Below, piece by piece: positions 16,552 to 25,463 of a stretch of 64,000 nucleotides of DNA. Origin of the DNA: CAYYJR01 sp964472305 (GTDB lineage: Bacteria; Armatimonadota; Hebobacteria; CAIYQO01). The position numbers and the translations under genes were made by a program. The stretch lies in assembly GCA_964472305.1 (NCBI GenBank), contig CAYYJR010000007.1:62001-126000 (forward strand). Direction: 5' to 3'. The notes under the pieces are model-generated. The model had not been told where the DNA came from, did no database searches, and saw only the letters and a program-made list of their open reading frames with translations. Position 1 is the first letter of the stretch. Every line of letters begins with the position of its first letter.

Positions 16552-17760
16552 TCAACCGCTCGGAATTGCGCCGCGCAGGCGCTCCGGCGTCATCGGTTCG
16601 CCGCGCTGAATCAGCGCGCGCGCGGCCTCCACCTTCCCATAGCTGTTACACATCATCGCACCACGCACCTTGCCGTCGCGCAGGTAGTAGAGCACGCCGG
16701 TGTCGAATTCCTTCGTCCAGTCGGCGAACACCTCCAGCCGGGTGGTCACGTCGCCCACCGCCTCGTAGCCGAATTCGAAGAGGTCGGAGTAGAAGTAGGG
16801 CATATACTCGTAGGGTACTTGCGCTCCCGCCATGTTGCGTCCGGCGCAGGCGCCCTGGTTCAGCGCATTATCCCAATGCTCCACCCGCCGGCGCTCGTCC
16901 AGTGCCACATAGGGGAAATTGGCGTTGTCGCCGGCGGCGTAGATATTCGGGTTCGACGATTGCAGGAATTCGTTGACCACAATGCCGTTGTCCACGTGCA
17001 ACCCCGCCTGTTGCGCCAGTTCCACGGCGGCGGTGATGCCGATGCCGGCAATGAGGATCGTCGATGCCAACTGCTGCCCACTTTTTGTGTGCGTCACGAA
17101 CTGATCGCCTTCCCGGGTGATGGCGGTCGGCATATCGCCGTCAAGAATGGTGATGCCGCGTTCCCGATAACGCTGCTGCATGGCGCGCCCCATGTCGTCG
17201 GGAAAGATGCGCGCGACCAGTGCGTGATCCGGGTAGATCATGGTGACTTTGACGTGGTTCACGCACAGCGCCGCGGAAATTTCCGAGCCGATGAATCCTC
17301 CGCCGATCACTACCGCCGACATACCCGGCGTCGCTTTCGCCCGGATGATCTGGTAATCGGCCAGATAGCGGTAGTAGGTAATGCCGTCGAGATCGCCGCC
17401 GGGAATGGGCAGGTGATGCGGGATACCGCCGGTGGCCAGCAACAGCTTTTCGAAGCGAAACGTCTGCCCCTGCACATCGGTGATGGTGTTGGCGGCGGCG
17501 TCCAGTCTGACCACCTGCACGCCATCCCGCACGGTGACATGCTGCTCCAAGTAATAAGCCGCCGGATTGATGAAGATCTGTTCGACGGTTTTTTTGCCGA
17601 ACCACAACTCCTTCGTCAGCGGTGGACGATGGTACGGCAGATACGGTTCGTTGCCGATCAGCAGAATTGAGCCGTCGCGATCATGCTCCCGGATGCCTTT
17701 GATGGCCGACGCCGCGGTGAGCGCACCGCCGACGATGACGTACCGATAAGCCTGTTCCAT
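16552..17760 (-). CDS. FAD-dependent pyridine nucleotide-disulphide-type oxidoreductase (ferredoxin reductase/AIF-like)
   Basis: A 402-residue two-dinucleotide-fold flavoprotein. The N-terminal FAD site reads YVIVGGALTAASAIKGI; the expected third glycine of GxGxxG/A is Ala, which is unusual. Next come YLPYHRPPLTKE, the ATGG motif, the NAD(P)H site VVIGGGFIGSEISAAL (~residue 148) and the second FAD motif NIYAAGDNANFPY (~278). The redox-active CxxC of disulphide reductases is absent. The C-terminal region resembles the AIF/BphA4/rubredoxin-ferredoxin reductase group, which passes electrons from NAD(P)H to an iron-sulphur or haem partner. It leads the pterin operon (14 nt before phhB), so a redox partner in pterin chemistry is possible but unproven. 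ATG 17760 has AGGAGG 7 nt upstream. Confidence 0.8.
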   Translation of the reverse strand: MEQAYRYVIVGGALTAASAIKGIREHDRDGSILLIGNEPYLPYHRPPLTKELWFGKKTVEQIFINPAAYYLEQHVTVRDGVQVVRLDAAANTITDVQGQTFRFEKLLLATGGIPHHLPIPGGDLDGITYYRYLADYQIIRAKATPGMSAVVIGGGFIGSEISAALCVNHVKVTMIYPDHALVARIFPDDMGRAMQQRYRERGITILDGDMPTAITREGDQFVTHTKSGQQLASTILIAGIGITAAVELAQQAGLHVDNGIVVNEFLQSSNPNIYAAGDNANFPYVALDERRRVEHWDNALNQGACAGRNMAGAQVPYEYMPYFYSDLFEFGYEAVGDVTTRLEVFADWTKEFDTGVLYYLRDGKVRGAMMCNSYGKVEAARALIQRGEPMTPERLRGAIPSG

Positions 17761-18046
17761 CGTCCTACCTCCTTGCCCCCGTGCTGCTCTCAGTGTAGCG
17801 GGTGTGATGAAACTGCTTATGGACCGGCGGCATACAAAATGACGGCAACGCGGCAGCGAATCAGTCTAAGCATATCCGCATCCGCATGCATGCCGATAGA
17901 TCCACCATGTGGTGGGCTTGCCGGGAGACACCTCAGGCGATCCGGACGGTATCCCGGCGAATATGCCGTGATGGAAGCTTCGAACCGGGATACGCCGGTT
18001 GCGCGGTTGTGCGCCATAGAATAATCTTCACCCGGACGCGTGCCGG

Positions 18047-19264
18047 TTATCCGCTGAAGCACAGGCTGCGCCAGTTGGGGAGGAGGTGCAAGACATGTTG
18101 CTCCTCCAGGTATTTTTCATCCAGGATGCCTTCGATCGACACTGCGCCGGGGTGAAGTGCCTCGTGAGAGAAACCGTTGGCGACATGCAGCAGCCGAAGA
18201 GCGTGTTGGTCATCGGCCGTGCACAGGCGTGGGCGATGATGGAAGGCGCATGTCTGCACGATATCGTCGGGCAGGCCCCAGAGGCCCAGCAGGTACGCGC
18301 CGATATCGGCATGGGTGACGCCGAAGATTTCCTGCTCGGTTACCCAATCAGCCACCTGCCGTTCTCGCGTGCATGCCAGCACCGCGCGATACTGCTCGGG
18401 AAAATTCATGACCAGCACCAGCTTGCCGATGTCATGCAGCAGGCTGGCGGTCATCAGCAGCTCGATGAGCGCTGAATCACCTTGTTTGCCTTCAGCCAGC
18501 TTGCGCGCATATCGGCACACCGTCAGACAGTGTTCCTGAAATGCCTCCAGCGAAAATTCCGGCAGCACGGTCCGAATGCGGTCGAACTGGACGAACACAT
18601 CAAGCAGCAGCACGATGGATTTTACCACCTGCGTTCCCAATAGCGAGACGGCCAGCGCGGGCGAGATGACCGGTTGCGCCAGTCCGTAGGCGGCAGAATT
18701 CACCAGCTTCAGCACGCGTGCGCTCATGCCGGCATCCTGCTCGATAATCTTCCCGATGCGCTGCAGTGACACATCAGGCACGTTTAGCTCCCGTACCATT
18801 TGCAGGTAGAGCTTCGGCAGTCCCGGCAGCGCGCGCACCTGGGCGACGAGTGTTCGGAACGACTCACTGGCCAGCAGGCGCCGCAACAACAGCGCATGCT
18901 CGATCTTCCGCCGGAACTGTTCTTCGGTGCAATCGCGAGATAAGGTGTGATATCCATTGCTGCCAGCCTGCGCCGTCAGCAATGGAATCGCCTGCGTGCA
19001 GAGCAGGATGTGGACGGGAACGGTGAATCGCTCCAGCACCGATTGCAGAAATGCGTCGCCGTTCATTTCCGGCAATCGCGCGTCGGCAATGATCACGTCG
19101 AAAACCCCTGTCGTCAGCGCCGCATACGCTTCCGCTGCTGTCTCGACATGGGTCATGCACCAGGTCTGTTCCAGCGGCATCAGCAGACATTCGAACCGTT
19201 GTTGGCAATCGAAGTCGCCGATCACGAAGAGCAGTTTCAGTTGCGCGGTATCGCCAATGCTCAT
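18047..19264 (-). CDS. Response regulator with HDOD output domain
   Basis: A 405-residue signalling protein. Residues ~10-125 form a receiver-like domain: the phospho-acceptor region VFDVIIADARLPEMNGD has Asp at the expected place, but the acidic pair at the start (VIGDFDC) is poor and the Lys near the end is not obvious, so phosphorylation may be weak or lost. Residues ~140-340 form the HDOD domain (LPGLPKLYLQMVRELN...IGKIIEQDAGMSARVLKLVNSAAYG). HDIGK near residue 275 keeps the HD residues, which are lost in most HDOD proteins. A ~60-residue C-terminal tail follows. HDOD proteins take part in motility, stress or second-messenger signalling without known catalysis. No partner kinase is adjacent. 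ATG 19264 has a weak GGAT ribosome site. Confidence 0.8.
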   Translation of the reverse strand: MSIGDTAQLKLLFVIGDFDCQQRFECLLMPLEQTWCMTHVETAAEAYAALTTGVFDVIIADARLPEMNGDAFLQSVLERFTVPVHILLCTQAIPLLTAQAGSNGYHTLSRDCTEEQFRRKIEHALLLRRLLASESFRTLVAQVRALPGLPKLYLQMVRELNVPDVSLQRIGKIIEQDAGMSARVLKLVNSAAYGLAQPVISPALAVSLLGTQVVKSIVLLLDVFVQFDRIRTVLPEFSLEAFQEHCLTVCRYARKLAEGKQGDSALIELLMTASLLHDIGKLVLVMNFPEQYRAVLACTRERQVADWVTEQEIFGVTHADIGAYLLGLWGLPDDIVQTCAFHHRPRLCTADDQHALRLLHVANGFSHEALHPGAVSIEGILDEKYLEEQHVLHLLPNWRSLCFSG

Positions 19265-19603
19265 CTGATACCATCCAGACTGCCGGTAAGCACCTGCCCA
19301 ACTGCCGGCTGCAGCGCGCCCGAAACTCGAAAAACTGGTGTGTATCCGTTAGGTATATTCCTCAGGTATCGCATGGTTAGATGCTGGAACTGGCTGTATC
19401 TGTCATACATTGCGAGTTATTTCGCCGCGTCCAACTGGCCGACCGCGACTGCCGGAGTCGGCCATGCCGGTGCAGCCTCCCGCATCGCGGTCGAAGCGAC
19501 GGTGTGGCGGCGCTGAGTGCGGGGTGTGGAGGAGTCGAAAATCAACATGGACTGCGCGTGTGCTCAGGCGGCCGATGAAGGCACGCGCAGGAGCATGCGC
19601 GGA
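19265..19603. other. Intergenic region downstream of atpC
   Basis: Roughly 340 bases with no gene I can support. It holds the 3' flank of the ATP synthase operon (a 6-bp hairpin at 19584-19601 just after the atpC stop, with no T-run) and the promoter of the HDOD gene, which I cannot place with confidence. Confidence 0.4.
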
Positions 19604-20011
19604 TTAGATGCTCTGCGCGACGCGCAGGCGGTTGAGGGCACGCAGGAGAGCGGCTTTCGCCCGCTCGACATCAATGCTTTCGCCGGCGGTGTGCAGGCGT
19701 TCTTCCGCGCGGGCCAACGCCAGCCGTGCGCGCTCGATATCGATATCCGAGGCTAGCTCCGCCGAATCCGCCAGGATCGTCACGTGATCGGACGTGACCT
19801 GGATAAAGCCGCCGGAGACGGCGATAGCCACCGGCGTGCCGCTGGGCGGAGTAATGGTAATCGTGCCCACGCCGAGCGCGGACATGAGCGGCGCATGCCC
19901 GCTGAGCACGCCCAGATAGCCATCCACGCCGGGCGCAACCAGCGACACGGCTTGCCCGCTGAACACCTTGCGATCCGCCGCCACCACTTCAACCTCGAAG
20001 GGATGCGCCAT
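19604..20011 (-). CDS. atpC: F1 ATP synthase epsilon subunit
   Basis: This 135-residue subunit sits on the central stalk and regulates ATP hydrolysis. It opens MAHPFEVEVVAADRKVFSGQ and has the beta-sandwich signature GYLGVLSGHAPLMSALGVGTI, followed by the two C-terminal helices (ERARLALARAEERLHTAGESIDVERAKAALLRALNRLRVA), which are complete, so an inhibitory helical domain is present. ATG 20011 shares its A with the atpD stop codon (TGATG), indicating coupling; AAGGGG lies 8 nt upstream. A GTG one codon earlier is possible. It is the last gene of the operon. Confidence 0.95.
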   Translation of the reverse strand: MAHPFEVEVVAADRKVFSGQAVSLVAPGVDGYLGVLSGHAPLMSALGVGTITITPPSGTPVAIAVSGGFIQVTSDHVTILADSAELASDIDIERARLALARAEERLHTAGESIDVERAKAALLRALNRLRVAQSI

Positions 20012-21444
20012 CACACCGTCCCCTTACGCGCGTTTTCCAGCACATCGTCAATGCCGCCGACCATGTAGAACGCCGTTTCCGGAATGTCGTCGTGCTTGCC
20101 CTCCACGATCTCGCGGAAACCGCGGATGGTTTCCTGGATCGTGACGTATTTGCCCGGCGTGCCGGTGAAAGTTTCCGCGACGAAGAACGGCTGTGAGAGG
20201 AAGCGCTCGATTTTGCGCGCGCGCGACACCGCGAGCTTGTCTTCGTCGGAGAGTTCGTCGATGCCCAGAATGGCGATGATGTCCTGCAACTCTTTATACC
20301 GCTGCAGCACCGACTGCACGTCGCGCGCCACGCGATAATGTTCCTCGCCCACAATAATGGGATCGAGAATGCGCGAGGTGGAGGCCAGTGGGTCCACCGC
20401 GGGATAAATGCCGCGCTGGGAGATGGCGCGCGAGAGCACCGTGGCGGCGTCCAGGTGGGTCATGGTGGTGGCGGGCGCGGGGTCGGTGATGTCGTCCGCC
20501 GGCACGTAAATGGCCTGCAGTGAGGTAATCGCTCCGCGTTTGGTGGAGGTAATGCGCTCCTGCAGCATGCCCATCTCGGTGGATAGGGTGGGCTGATAGC
20601 CGACCGCGGACGGCATGCGCCCGAGCAGCGCGGACACCTCGGAGCCGGCTTGCACGAAACGGAACATGTTGTCGATGAAGAGCAGCACGTCCTGGCCCTC
20701 CACGTCACGGTAATACTCGGCCATGGTCAGACCGGACAACGCCACGCGCAGGCGCGCGCCGGGCGGCTCGTTCATCTGGCCGAACACCAGCGTGGTGCGT
20801 TCCAGCACGCCGGATTCGCCCATTTCGCGATACAGGTCATTGCCCTCGCGGGTGCGTTCGCCCACGCCGCAGAATACAGAGGTGCCGCCGTGCTCGGTGG
20901 CGATATTGCGAATCAACTCCTGCAGCAATACCGTCTTGCCGACGCCGGCGCCGCCAAAGAGGCCGACCTTGCCGCCTTTGGGGTAGGGGGCAAGCAGGTC
21001 CACCACCTTGAAGCCGGTTTCAAAAATTTCGGTCGCCGTGCCCTGCTCCTCGAAGGTGGGCGGGGTGCGATGAATCGGCCAGTGCTCCGTCGTGGTTACC
21101 GGCCCTTTGTTGTCGATCGCTTCGCCTAACACGTTGAACAGGCGGCCTTTGCACCCTTCGCCCACCGGCACCTGCACCGGCGCGCCGGTGGAGCGCACCG
21201 GCATGCCGCGGCTGAGGCCTTCGGTGGCGGCCAGCGCCACGCAGCGAACGATGTCGTTGCCCAGGTGCTGGGCAACCTCGACCACGACCGTGCGGGAGCG
21301 GCGTGTATCTTCGATCTGCAATGCGTCGAAGATTTCCGGCAATTGATCGACCGGGAAGCGCACGTCCACCACCGGGCCGATGACGGCGACAATGTCGCCC
21401 ATCACGCCGGCGGTATTATCGGTAGAGCTGTGTGCTGATTGCAT
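20011..21444 (-). CDS. atpD: F1 ATP synthase beta subunit
   Basis: This 477-residue catalytic subunit carries Walker A GGAGVGKT (~residue 163), the catalytic Glu in GVGERTREGNDL (~201) and the family signature PAVDPLASTSR (~360). The DELSDEDK segment, which contacts epsilon and gamma, is present (ELSDEDKLAV). Length is normal with no insert. It is separated from atpG by trpS, an unusual break in an otherwise standard operon; 36 nt separate it from trpS and its stop overlaps the atpC start. AGAGAG 7 nt upstream of ATG 21444 is an acceptable ribosome site. Confidence 0.97.
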   Translation of the reverse strand: MQSAHSSTDNTAGVMGDIVAVIGPVVDVRFPVDQLPEIFDALQIEDTRRSRTVVVEVAQHLGNDIVRCVALAATEGLSRGMPVRSTGAPVQVPVGEGCKGRLFNVLGEAIDNKGPVTTTEHWPIHRTPPTFEEQGTATEIFETGFKVVDLLAPYPKGGKVGLFGGAGVGKTVLLQELIRNIATEHGGTSVFCGVGERTREGNDLYREMGESGVLERTTLVFGQMNEPPGARLRVALSGLTMAEYYRDVEGQDVLLFIDNMFRFVQAGSEVSALLGRMPSAVGYQPTLSTEMGMLQERITSTKRGAITSLQAIYVPADDITDPAPATTMTHLDAATVLSRAISQRGIYPAVDPLASTSRILDPIIVGEEHYRVARDVQSVLQRYKELQDIIAILGIDELSDEDKLAVSRARKIERFLSQPFFVAETFTGTPGKYVTIQETIRGFREIVEGKHDDIPETAFYMVGGIDDVLENARKGTV

Positions 21445-21480
21445 GGTATGTCTCTCTTCACTCGCTGGATGGCCCCCGCG

Positions 21481-22491
21481 TCAGCGCAGGAAGCCCATGG
21501 CATCGAAGGTGGCGTTGAGCGTCGGCATGGCACGCTGCCGCGCGCGCTCCGCGCCCCGCTCCAACAGATCGCGCAGATACGTCTGATCCGCCATTAATTC
21601 CTGATAACGCTGTTGGAAGGGGTGCAGTTTCTCCACTACCAGTTCGGCCAGATCGTTCTTGAGGGCGGCATTGCCCTGATCCGCGTAACGGGTTGCCACC
21701 GTCTGCGGCGTCTCGTCGACCAGCGCGCCGTAGATGGTCAGCAGGTTGGCCACGCCGGGGCGCGTTTCCGGCTCGTAACTGATGCCCGGGATGGAATCCA
21801 TCACTGCTTTGCGGATCTTTTTACGGATGACATCCGGGCTGTCGAGCACCGCGATATAATTCATGGTGTTGGCGTCGGATTTGGACATCTTCTTTGCCGG
21901 TTCCTGCAGGCTCATCACCCGCGCGGCCACCGGCGCGATGTAGGGTTCGGGCACGGTATATAACGCACCGCCATACAGGTTATTCATGCGAATCGCCAGG
22001 TCACGCGTCAATTCCAAATGCTGCTTCTGGTCCGCGCCCACCGGCACCAGCTTTGTCTGGTAGAGCAAAATGTCCGCGGCCATCAGTACCGGGTAATCGA
22101 ACAGTCCGACGCCGATGCTTTTTTCACCTTTGCCTTCCGTCTTTTCCTTGAACTGGGTCATGCGCGACAGTTCGCCCATATAGGCATGGCAGTTGAGCAG
22201 CCATGCCAGCTCGGTGTGTGCGCTGACGTGCGACTGCAAAAAGACGGTCGAGACCGCCGGATCGATGCCGGCGGCGAGGTAGAGCGCGACGAATGACAGG
22301 CAGCGCTCGGCGAACGATTTAGTCTCCTGGCGCACGGTGATGGCATGCAGATCGACGATGCAATAAATGCTGTCGTATTCATGCTGCAGGCGCACCCAGT
22401 TGCGCAACGCTCCCAGGAACACGCCGAGGTGCATATTCCCGGAGGGCTGAATGCCGCTGAAAATGACTGGTTTGTTCGTCTGGTACGTCAT
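21481..22491 (-). CDS. trpS: Tryptophanyl-tRNA synthetase
   Basis: This 336-residue class I synthetase charges tRNA-Trp. The HIGH-type motif is PSGNMHLGVFLG (~residues 16-27), and KMSKS is intact in KKMSKSDANT (~197). The tryptophan pocket region (VLMAADILLYQTKLVPVGADQKQHLELTRDLA) is standard. It lies between atpG (22 nt upstream) and atpD (36 nt downstream) in the same direction, with no obvious promoter or terminator in either gap, so it is probably transcribed with the ATP synthase genes. GGAGG lies 13 nt before ATG 22491, a long spacing. I see nothing suggesting recent transfer; base composition matches the neighbours. Confidence 0.97.
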   Translation of the reverse strand: MTYQTNKPVIFSGIQPSGNMHLGVFLGALRNWVRLQHEYDSIYCIVDLHAITVRQETKSFAERCLSFVALYLAAGIDPAVSTVFLQSHVSAHTELAWLLNCHAYMGELSRMTQFKEKTEGKGEKSIGVGLFDYPVLMAADILLYQTKLVPVGADQKQHLELTRDLAIRMNNLYGGALYTVPEPYIAPVAARVMSLQEPAKKMSKSDANTMNYIAVLDSPDVIRKKIRKAVMDSIPGISYEPETRPGVANLLTIYGALVDETPQTVATRYADQGNAALKNDLAELVVEKLHPFQQRYQELMADQTYLRDLLERGAERARQRAMPTLNATFDAMGFLR

Positions 22492-22513
22492 AAAAATCGA
22501 ATATCCTCCGCGA

Positions 22514-23341
22514 TCAGCGCAACGCCTCCGCGGCGCCGACGATGTCGCCGAGTTCGTTGGTAATAGTTTGCTGGCGCGACTTGTTGTATTCCAGCGTCAG
22601 CCGGCTAATCAGGTCTTCGGCGTTTTCGGTAGCGAGCGACATGGCCGCCACGCGCGCCGCGTGCTCCGCCGCCACCGACGACAATACCGCCGTGTAGAGC
22701 ATGGTGCGCAGGTAGCGCGGCAGCAGCTGATCGAGGATGACGCCGGCATTCGGTTCATAGATGAAGTCGCCGGCGGCCACTTCCTCTTTCGGCGCTTCGA
22801 TGGGCAGTAACTGCTGGGTGGCAATGCGACCGCCGAACTGGGTATAGACCAGGTAGACGCGATCCCACACGCCGTTGGTATACAACTCGCCGATATGATC
22901 CGCCAGCGCGGCGATGGTGCGGAATTGCGGTTCCGCGCCCAACTGATACAGCCCGGTTTCCACCGTCAGTTCCTGCCGGCGGAAGGCGTCGCTGATTTTA
23001 CGCCCGAGCGGCACCACGCTCACGTCGGTCAGTCCGCGCACCAGGTTGGTCGCTTCACGGACCAGGTTGGCGTTGTAGCTGCCGGCCAGGCCTTTGTCGG
23101 CACTGATAGCGACCACGCCGGTATGCGCCACCTCGCGGATTTCCAGCAGCGGATGCGGATAGTCCACTCCGCCCAGGCGGGTAACCGCATCGCGCAACGC
23201 CATGGCATACGGTTGCGCCGCGCGCGTGCGTTCCTCCGCCTTGCGCAGCTTGATGCTGGAGACGGTTTTCATCGCCCGGCAGATCTGCTGGATATTGCGG
23301 ACGGTGCGTATTTTTCGCTTGATGTCGCGTGTTGACAGCAT
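22514..23341 (-). CDS. atpG: F1 ATP synthase gamma subunit
   Basis: A 275-residue rotor shaft of the F1 motor. The N-terminal helix begins MLSTRDIKRKIRTVRNIQQICRAMKTVSSIKLRKAEE and the C-terminal helix contains AARVAAMSLATENAEDLISRLTLEYNKSRQQTITNEL, the most conserved gamma segment. VVAISADKGLAGSYNAN marks the central Rossmann-like domain. No cyanobacterial-type regulatory insert is present, and the central domain is short compared with the ~290-residue gamma subunits of many bacteria. The start codon follows the atpA stop by 3 nt, so the two are probably coupled. Confidence 0.95.
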   Translation of the reverse strand: MLSTRDIKRKIRTVRNIQQICRAMKTVSSIKLRKAEERTRAAQPYAMALRDAVTRLGGVDYPHPLLEIREVAHTGVVAISADKGLAGSYNANLVREATNLVRGLTDVSVVPLGRKISDAFRRQELTVETGLYQLGAEPQFRTIAALADHIGELYTNGVWDRVYLVYTQFGGRIATQQLLPIEAPKEEVAAGDFIYEPNAGVILDQLLPRYLRTMLYTAVLSSVAAEHAARVAAMSLATENAEDLISRLTLEYNKSRQQTITNELGDIVGAAEALR

Positions 23342-23344
23342 CGT

Positions 23345-24853
23345 TTACGCCTTGAATCCCGCCTTGAACTCTTTGGTCGCTGCGTCCAATTGCGCCTGCA
23401 GTGCGTCGTTGATGGTCTTTTTCTCGGCCAGGGTGGTGAGAATCGCCGGGTAGCGATTGTGCAGGAACGCGAGAAATTCGTCCTCGAAGCGCCGGATCGC
23501 CAACAGCGGCAGGTCGTCGAGATAGCCGTTGGTGCCGGTCCAGATCAGCACGATCTGTTCGTCGACCGGCATCGGACGGTATTGCGGCTGCTTCAGAATT
23601 TCCACCAGCCGTTCGCCGCGATTCAACGAGGCTTTGGTCGCCGCGTCCAACTCGGAAGCAAACTGGGCGAACGCCTGCAGTTCGTTGAAATAGGCCAGGT
23701 CGAGGCGCAAGCGGCCCGCCACCTGCTTCATCGCTTTGATCTGCGCGTTGCCGCCGACGCGGGAGACGGATAACCCGACGTTGACCGCGGGGCGCACTCC
23801 GGCAAAGAAGAGGTCGGATTCCAGGTAAATCTGGCCGTCGGTGATGGAGATCACGTTGGTCGGAATGTAAGCCGATACGTCGCCTAACTGCGTTTCGATA
23901 ATGGGCAGCGCGGTCAGCGAACCGCCGCCCAGTTCATCGGACAGCTTCGCCGCGCGCTCCAGCAGGAAGGCGTGCAAATAAAAGATGTCGCCGGGATAGG
24001 CTTCGCGGCCCGGCGGGCGGCGCAGCAGCAGCGATAACTGGCGATAGGCCACCGCGTGCTTGGAAAGGTCGTCATAGACCACCAGCGCGTGCCTGCCGCT
24101 GTCGCGATAGTATTCACCCATGGCGCAGCCGGCGTATGGCGCCAGATACTGTTCCGCCGCCGGGTCAGCCGCGGTGGAGGCGACCACGGTGGTGTAGTCC
24201 ATCGCGCCATAACGCTGGAAGATATTCACCACCTGCGCGACCGTCGATTGCTTCTGTCCGATGGCCACGTAGATGCAGTGGACGTCTTTCCCCTTCTGGT
24301 TGAGGATGGTATCCACGCACAATGCGGTCTTACCGGTCTGGCGGTCGCCGATGATCAACTCGCGCTGGCCGCGGCCGATGGGGATCATCGAGTCGATGGC
24401 TTTCAACCCGGTCTGCAGTGGTTCCTTCACCGGCTGGCGTTCGACGACGCCGGGGGCGCGCGCCTCGGTGGGGCGGAATTCGGTATTGGTGAGCGTGCCT
24501 TTGCCGTCGATCGGCTTACCGAGCGCGTTCACCACGCGGCCCGTCATCGCTTCGCCCACCGGCACCTGCACGATGCGGCCGGTGGTATGCACGAGGTCGC
24601 CCTCGCGAATTTCGCGATCCGACCCCAGCAACACGCATCCGACGTTATCTTCTTCCAGGTTGAGCGCGATGCCCATAATGCCGCCGGGGAACTCAATCAG
24701 CTCACCCGCCATGGCATCGGACAAGCCGTGCACGCGCGCAATGCCGTCGCCGACCTGGATCACCTGGCCCACGCCGCGCGTTTGCAGTTCGGTGCCGAAC
24801 TGCTGAATCTCCTGGCGAATAATCGAACTGACTTCTTCCGGTCTGATATTCAT
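23345..24853 (-). CDS. atpA: F1 ATP synthase alpha subunit
   Basis: A 502-residue non-catalytic nucleotide-binding subunit. The N-terminus MNIRPEEVSSIIRQEIQQF is the usual form. Walker A is GDRQTGKT (~residue 169), and the alpha signature PAVNVGLSVSRVGG (~363-376) carries the arginine finger that completes the beta catalytic site. Length is standard. ATG 24853 is chosen because AGGGG lies 9 nt upstream and it matches the family; an in-frame ATG at 24877 would add eight atypical residues. Confidence 0.97.
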   Translation of the reverse strand: MNIRPEEVSSIIRQEIQQFGTELQTRGVGQVIQVGDGIARVHGLSDAMAGELIEFPGGIMGIALNLEEDNVGCVLLGSDREIREGDLVHTTGRIVQVPVGEAMTGRVVNALGKPIDGKGTLTNTEFRPTEARAPGVVERQPVKEPLQTGLKAIDSMIPIGRGQRELIIGDRQTGKTALCVDTILNQKGKDVHCIYVAIGQKQSTVAQVVNIFQRYGAMDYTTVVASTAADPAAEQYLAPYAGCAMGEYYRDSGRHALVVYDDLSKHAVAYRQLSLLLRRPPGREAYPGDIFYLHAFLLERAAKLSDELGGGSLTALPIIETQLGDVSAYIPTNVISITDGQIYLESDLFFAGVRPAVNVGLSVSRVGGNAQIKAMKQVAGRLRLDLAYFNELQAFAQFASELDAATKASLNRGERLVEILKQPQYRPMPVDEQIVLIWTGTNGYLDDLPLLAIRRFEDEFLAFLHNRYPAILTTLAEKKTINDALQAQLDAATKEFKAGFKA

Positions 24854-24898
24854 CGAAATACACCCCTGAGAGGGCATGTGTAACCGGTGTGCCGGTTA

Positions 24899-25435
24899 TC
24901 ACCCCAACATTGCTTTCCGCAGTTCGGTCAGCGTCGTGCGCGCGCTGGCGTCAATGATACGATCGCCCATGCGCACCACCATTCCGGCGATAAGGGCGGG
25001 ATCGACTTGCCGGTGCAACAGCACGCCGGCATCGAGTTGTCTGGTCAGCGTGGCGGTCAGCGACGCCGCCTGTGCTTCGGACAGCGGGGCGGCGCTGGTC
25101 ACCGTCACCTCCACGAGGCGCCTGACCTGGTCCCACCGTGCGTGGAACAGTTCGTGCACGGTGGCAATGTCCGGTTCATGCCCGCGCCGAATGAGCATGA
25201 GCAGCATCGCGAGGATCTCTCGCGCGACATTCCCCTGAAACGCCCGCTCCACGATCTCCTGCTTCCGGGCCAGGGTCACCTCGGGGTGGGTGAGCACCTG
25301 TACCAGTTCCGGCGACGCGGTCAGCACGGCGGTCAGTGCACTCAGCTCCTGGTCCCAGGCTTCGGTGGTATGCTGTTGTTGGGCGAGATCGAACAACGCT
25401 TGCGCGTAGCGGCTCGCGATTCTTCGTGCCAACAT
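24899..25435 (-). CDS. atpH: F1 ATP synthase delta subunit
   Basis: This 178-residue peripheral-stalk protein joins F1 to subunit b. It opens MLARRIASRYAQALFDLAQQ, the typical delta N-terminus, and ends with the family pattern VDPALIAGMVVRMGDRIIDASARTTLTELRKAML. The frame is open upstream to 25489 and would overlap atpF, but family length and start favour ATG 25435, even though the ribosome site there is weak. It sits between atpF (28 nt) and atpA (45 nt). Confidence 0.92.
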   Translation of the reverse strand: MLARRIASRYAQALFDLAQQQHTTEAWDQELSALTAVLTASPELVQVLTHPEVTLARKQEIVERAFQGNVAREILAMLLMLIRRGHEPDIATVHELFHARWDQVRRLVEVTVTSAAPLSEAQAASLTATLTRQLDAGVLLHRQVDPALIAGMVVRMGDRIIDASARTTLTELRKAMLG

Positions 25436-25463
25436 GCGTGATGATCCATTTCCACGGTGAGTG

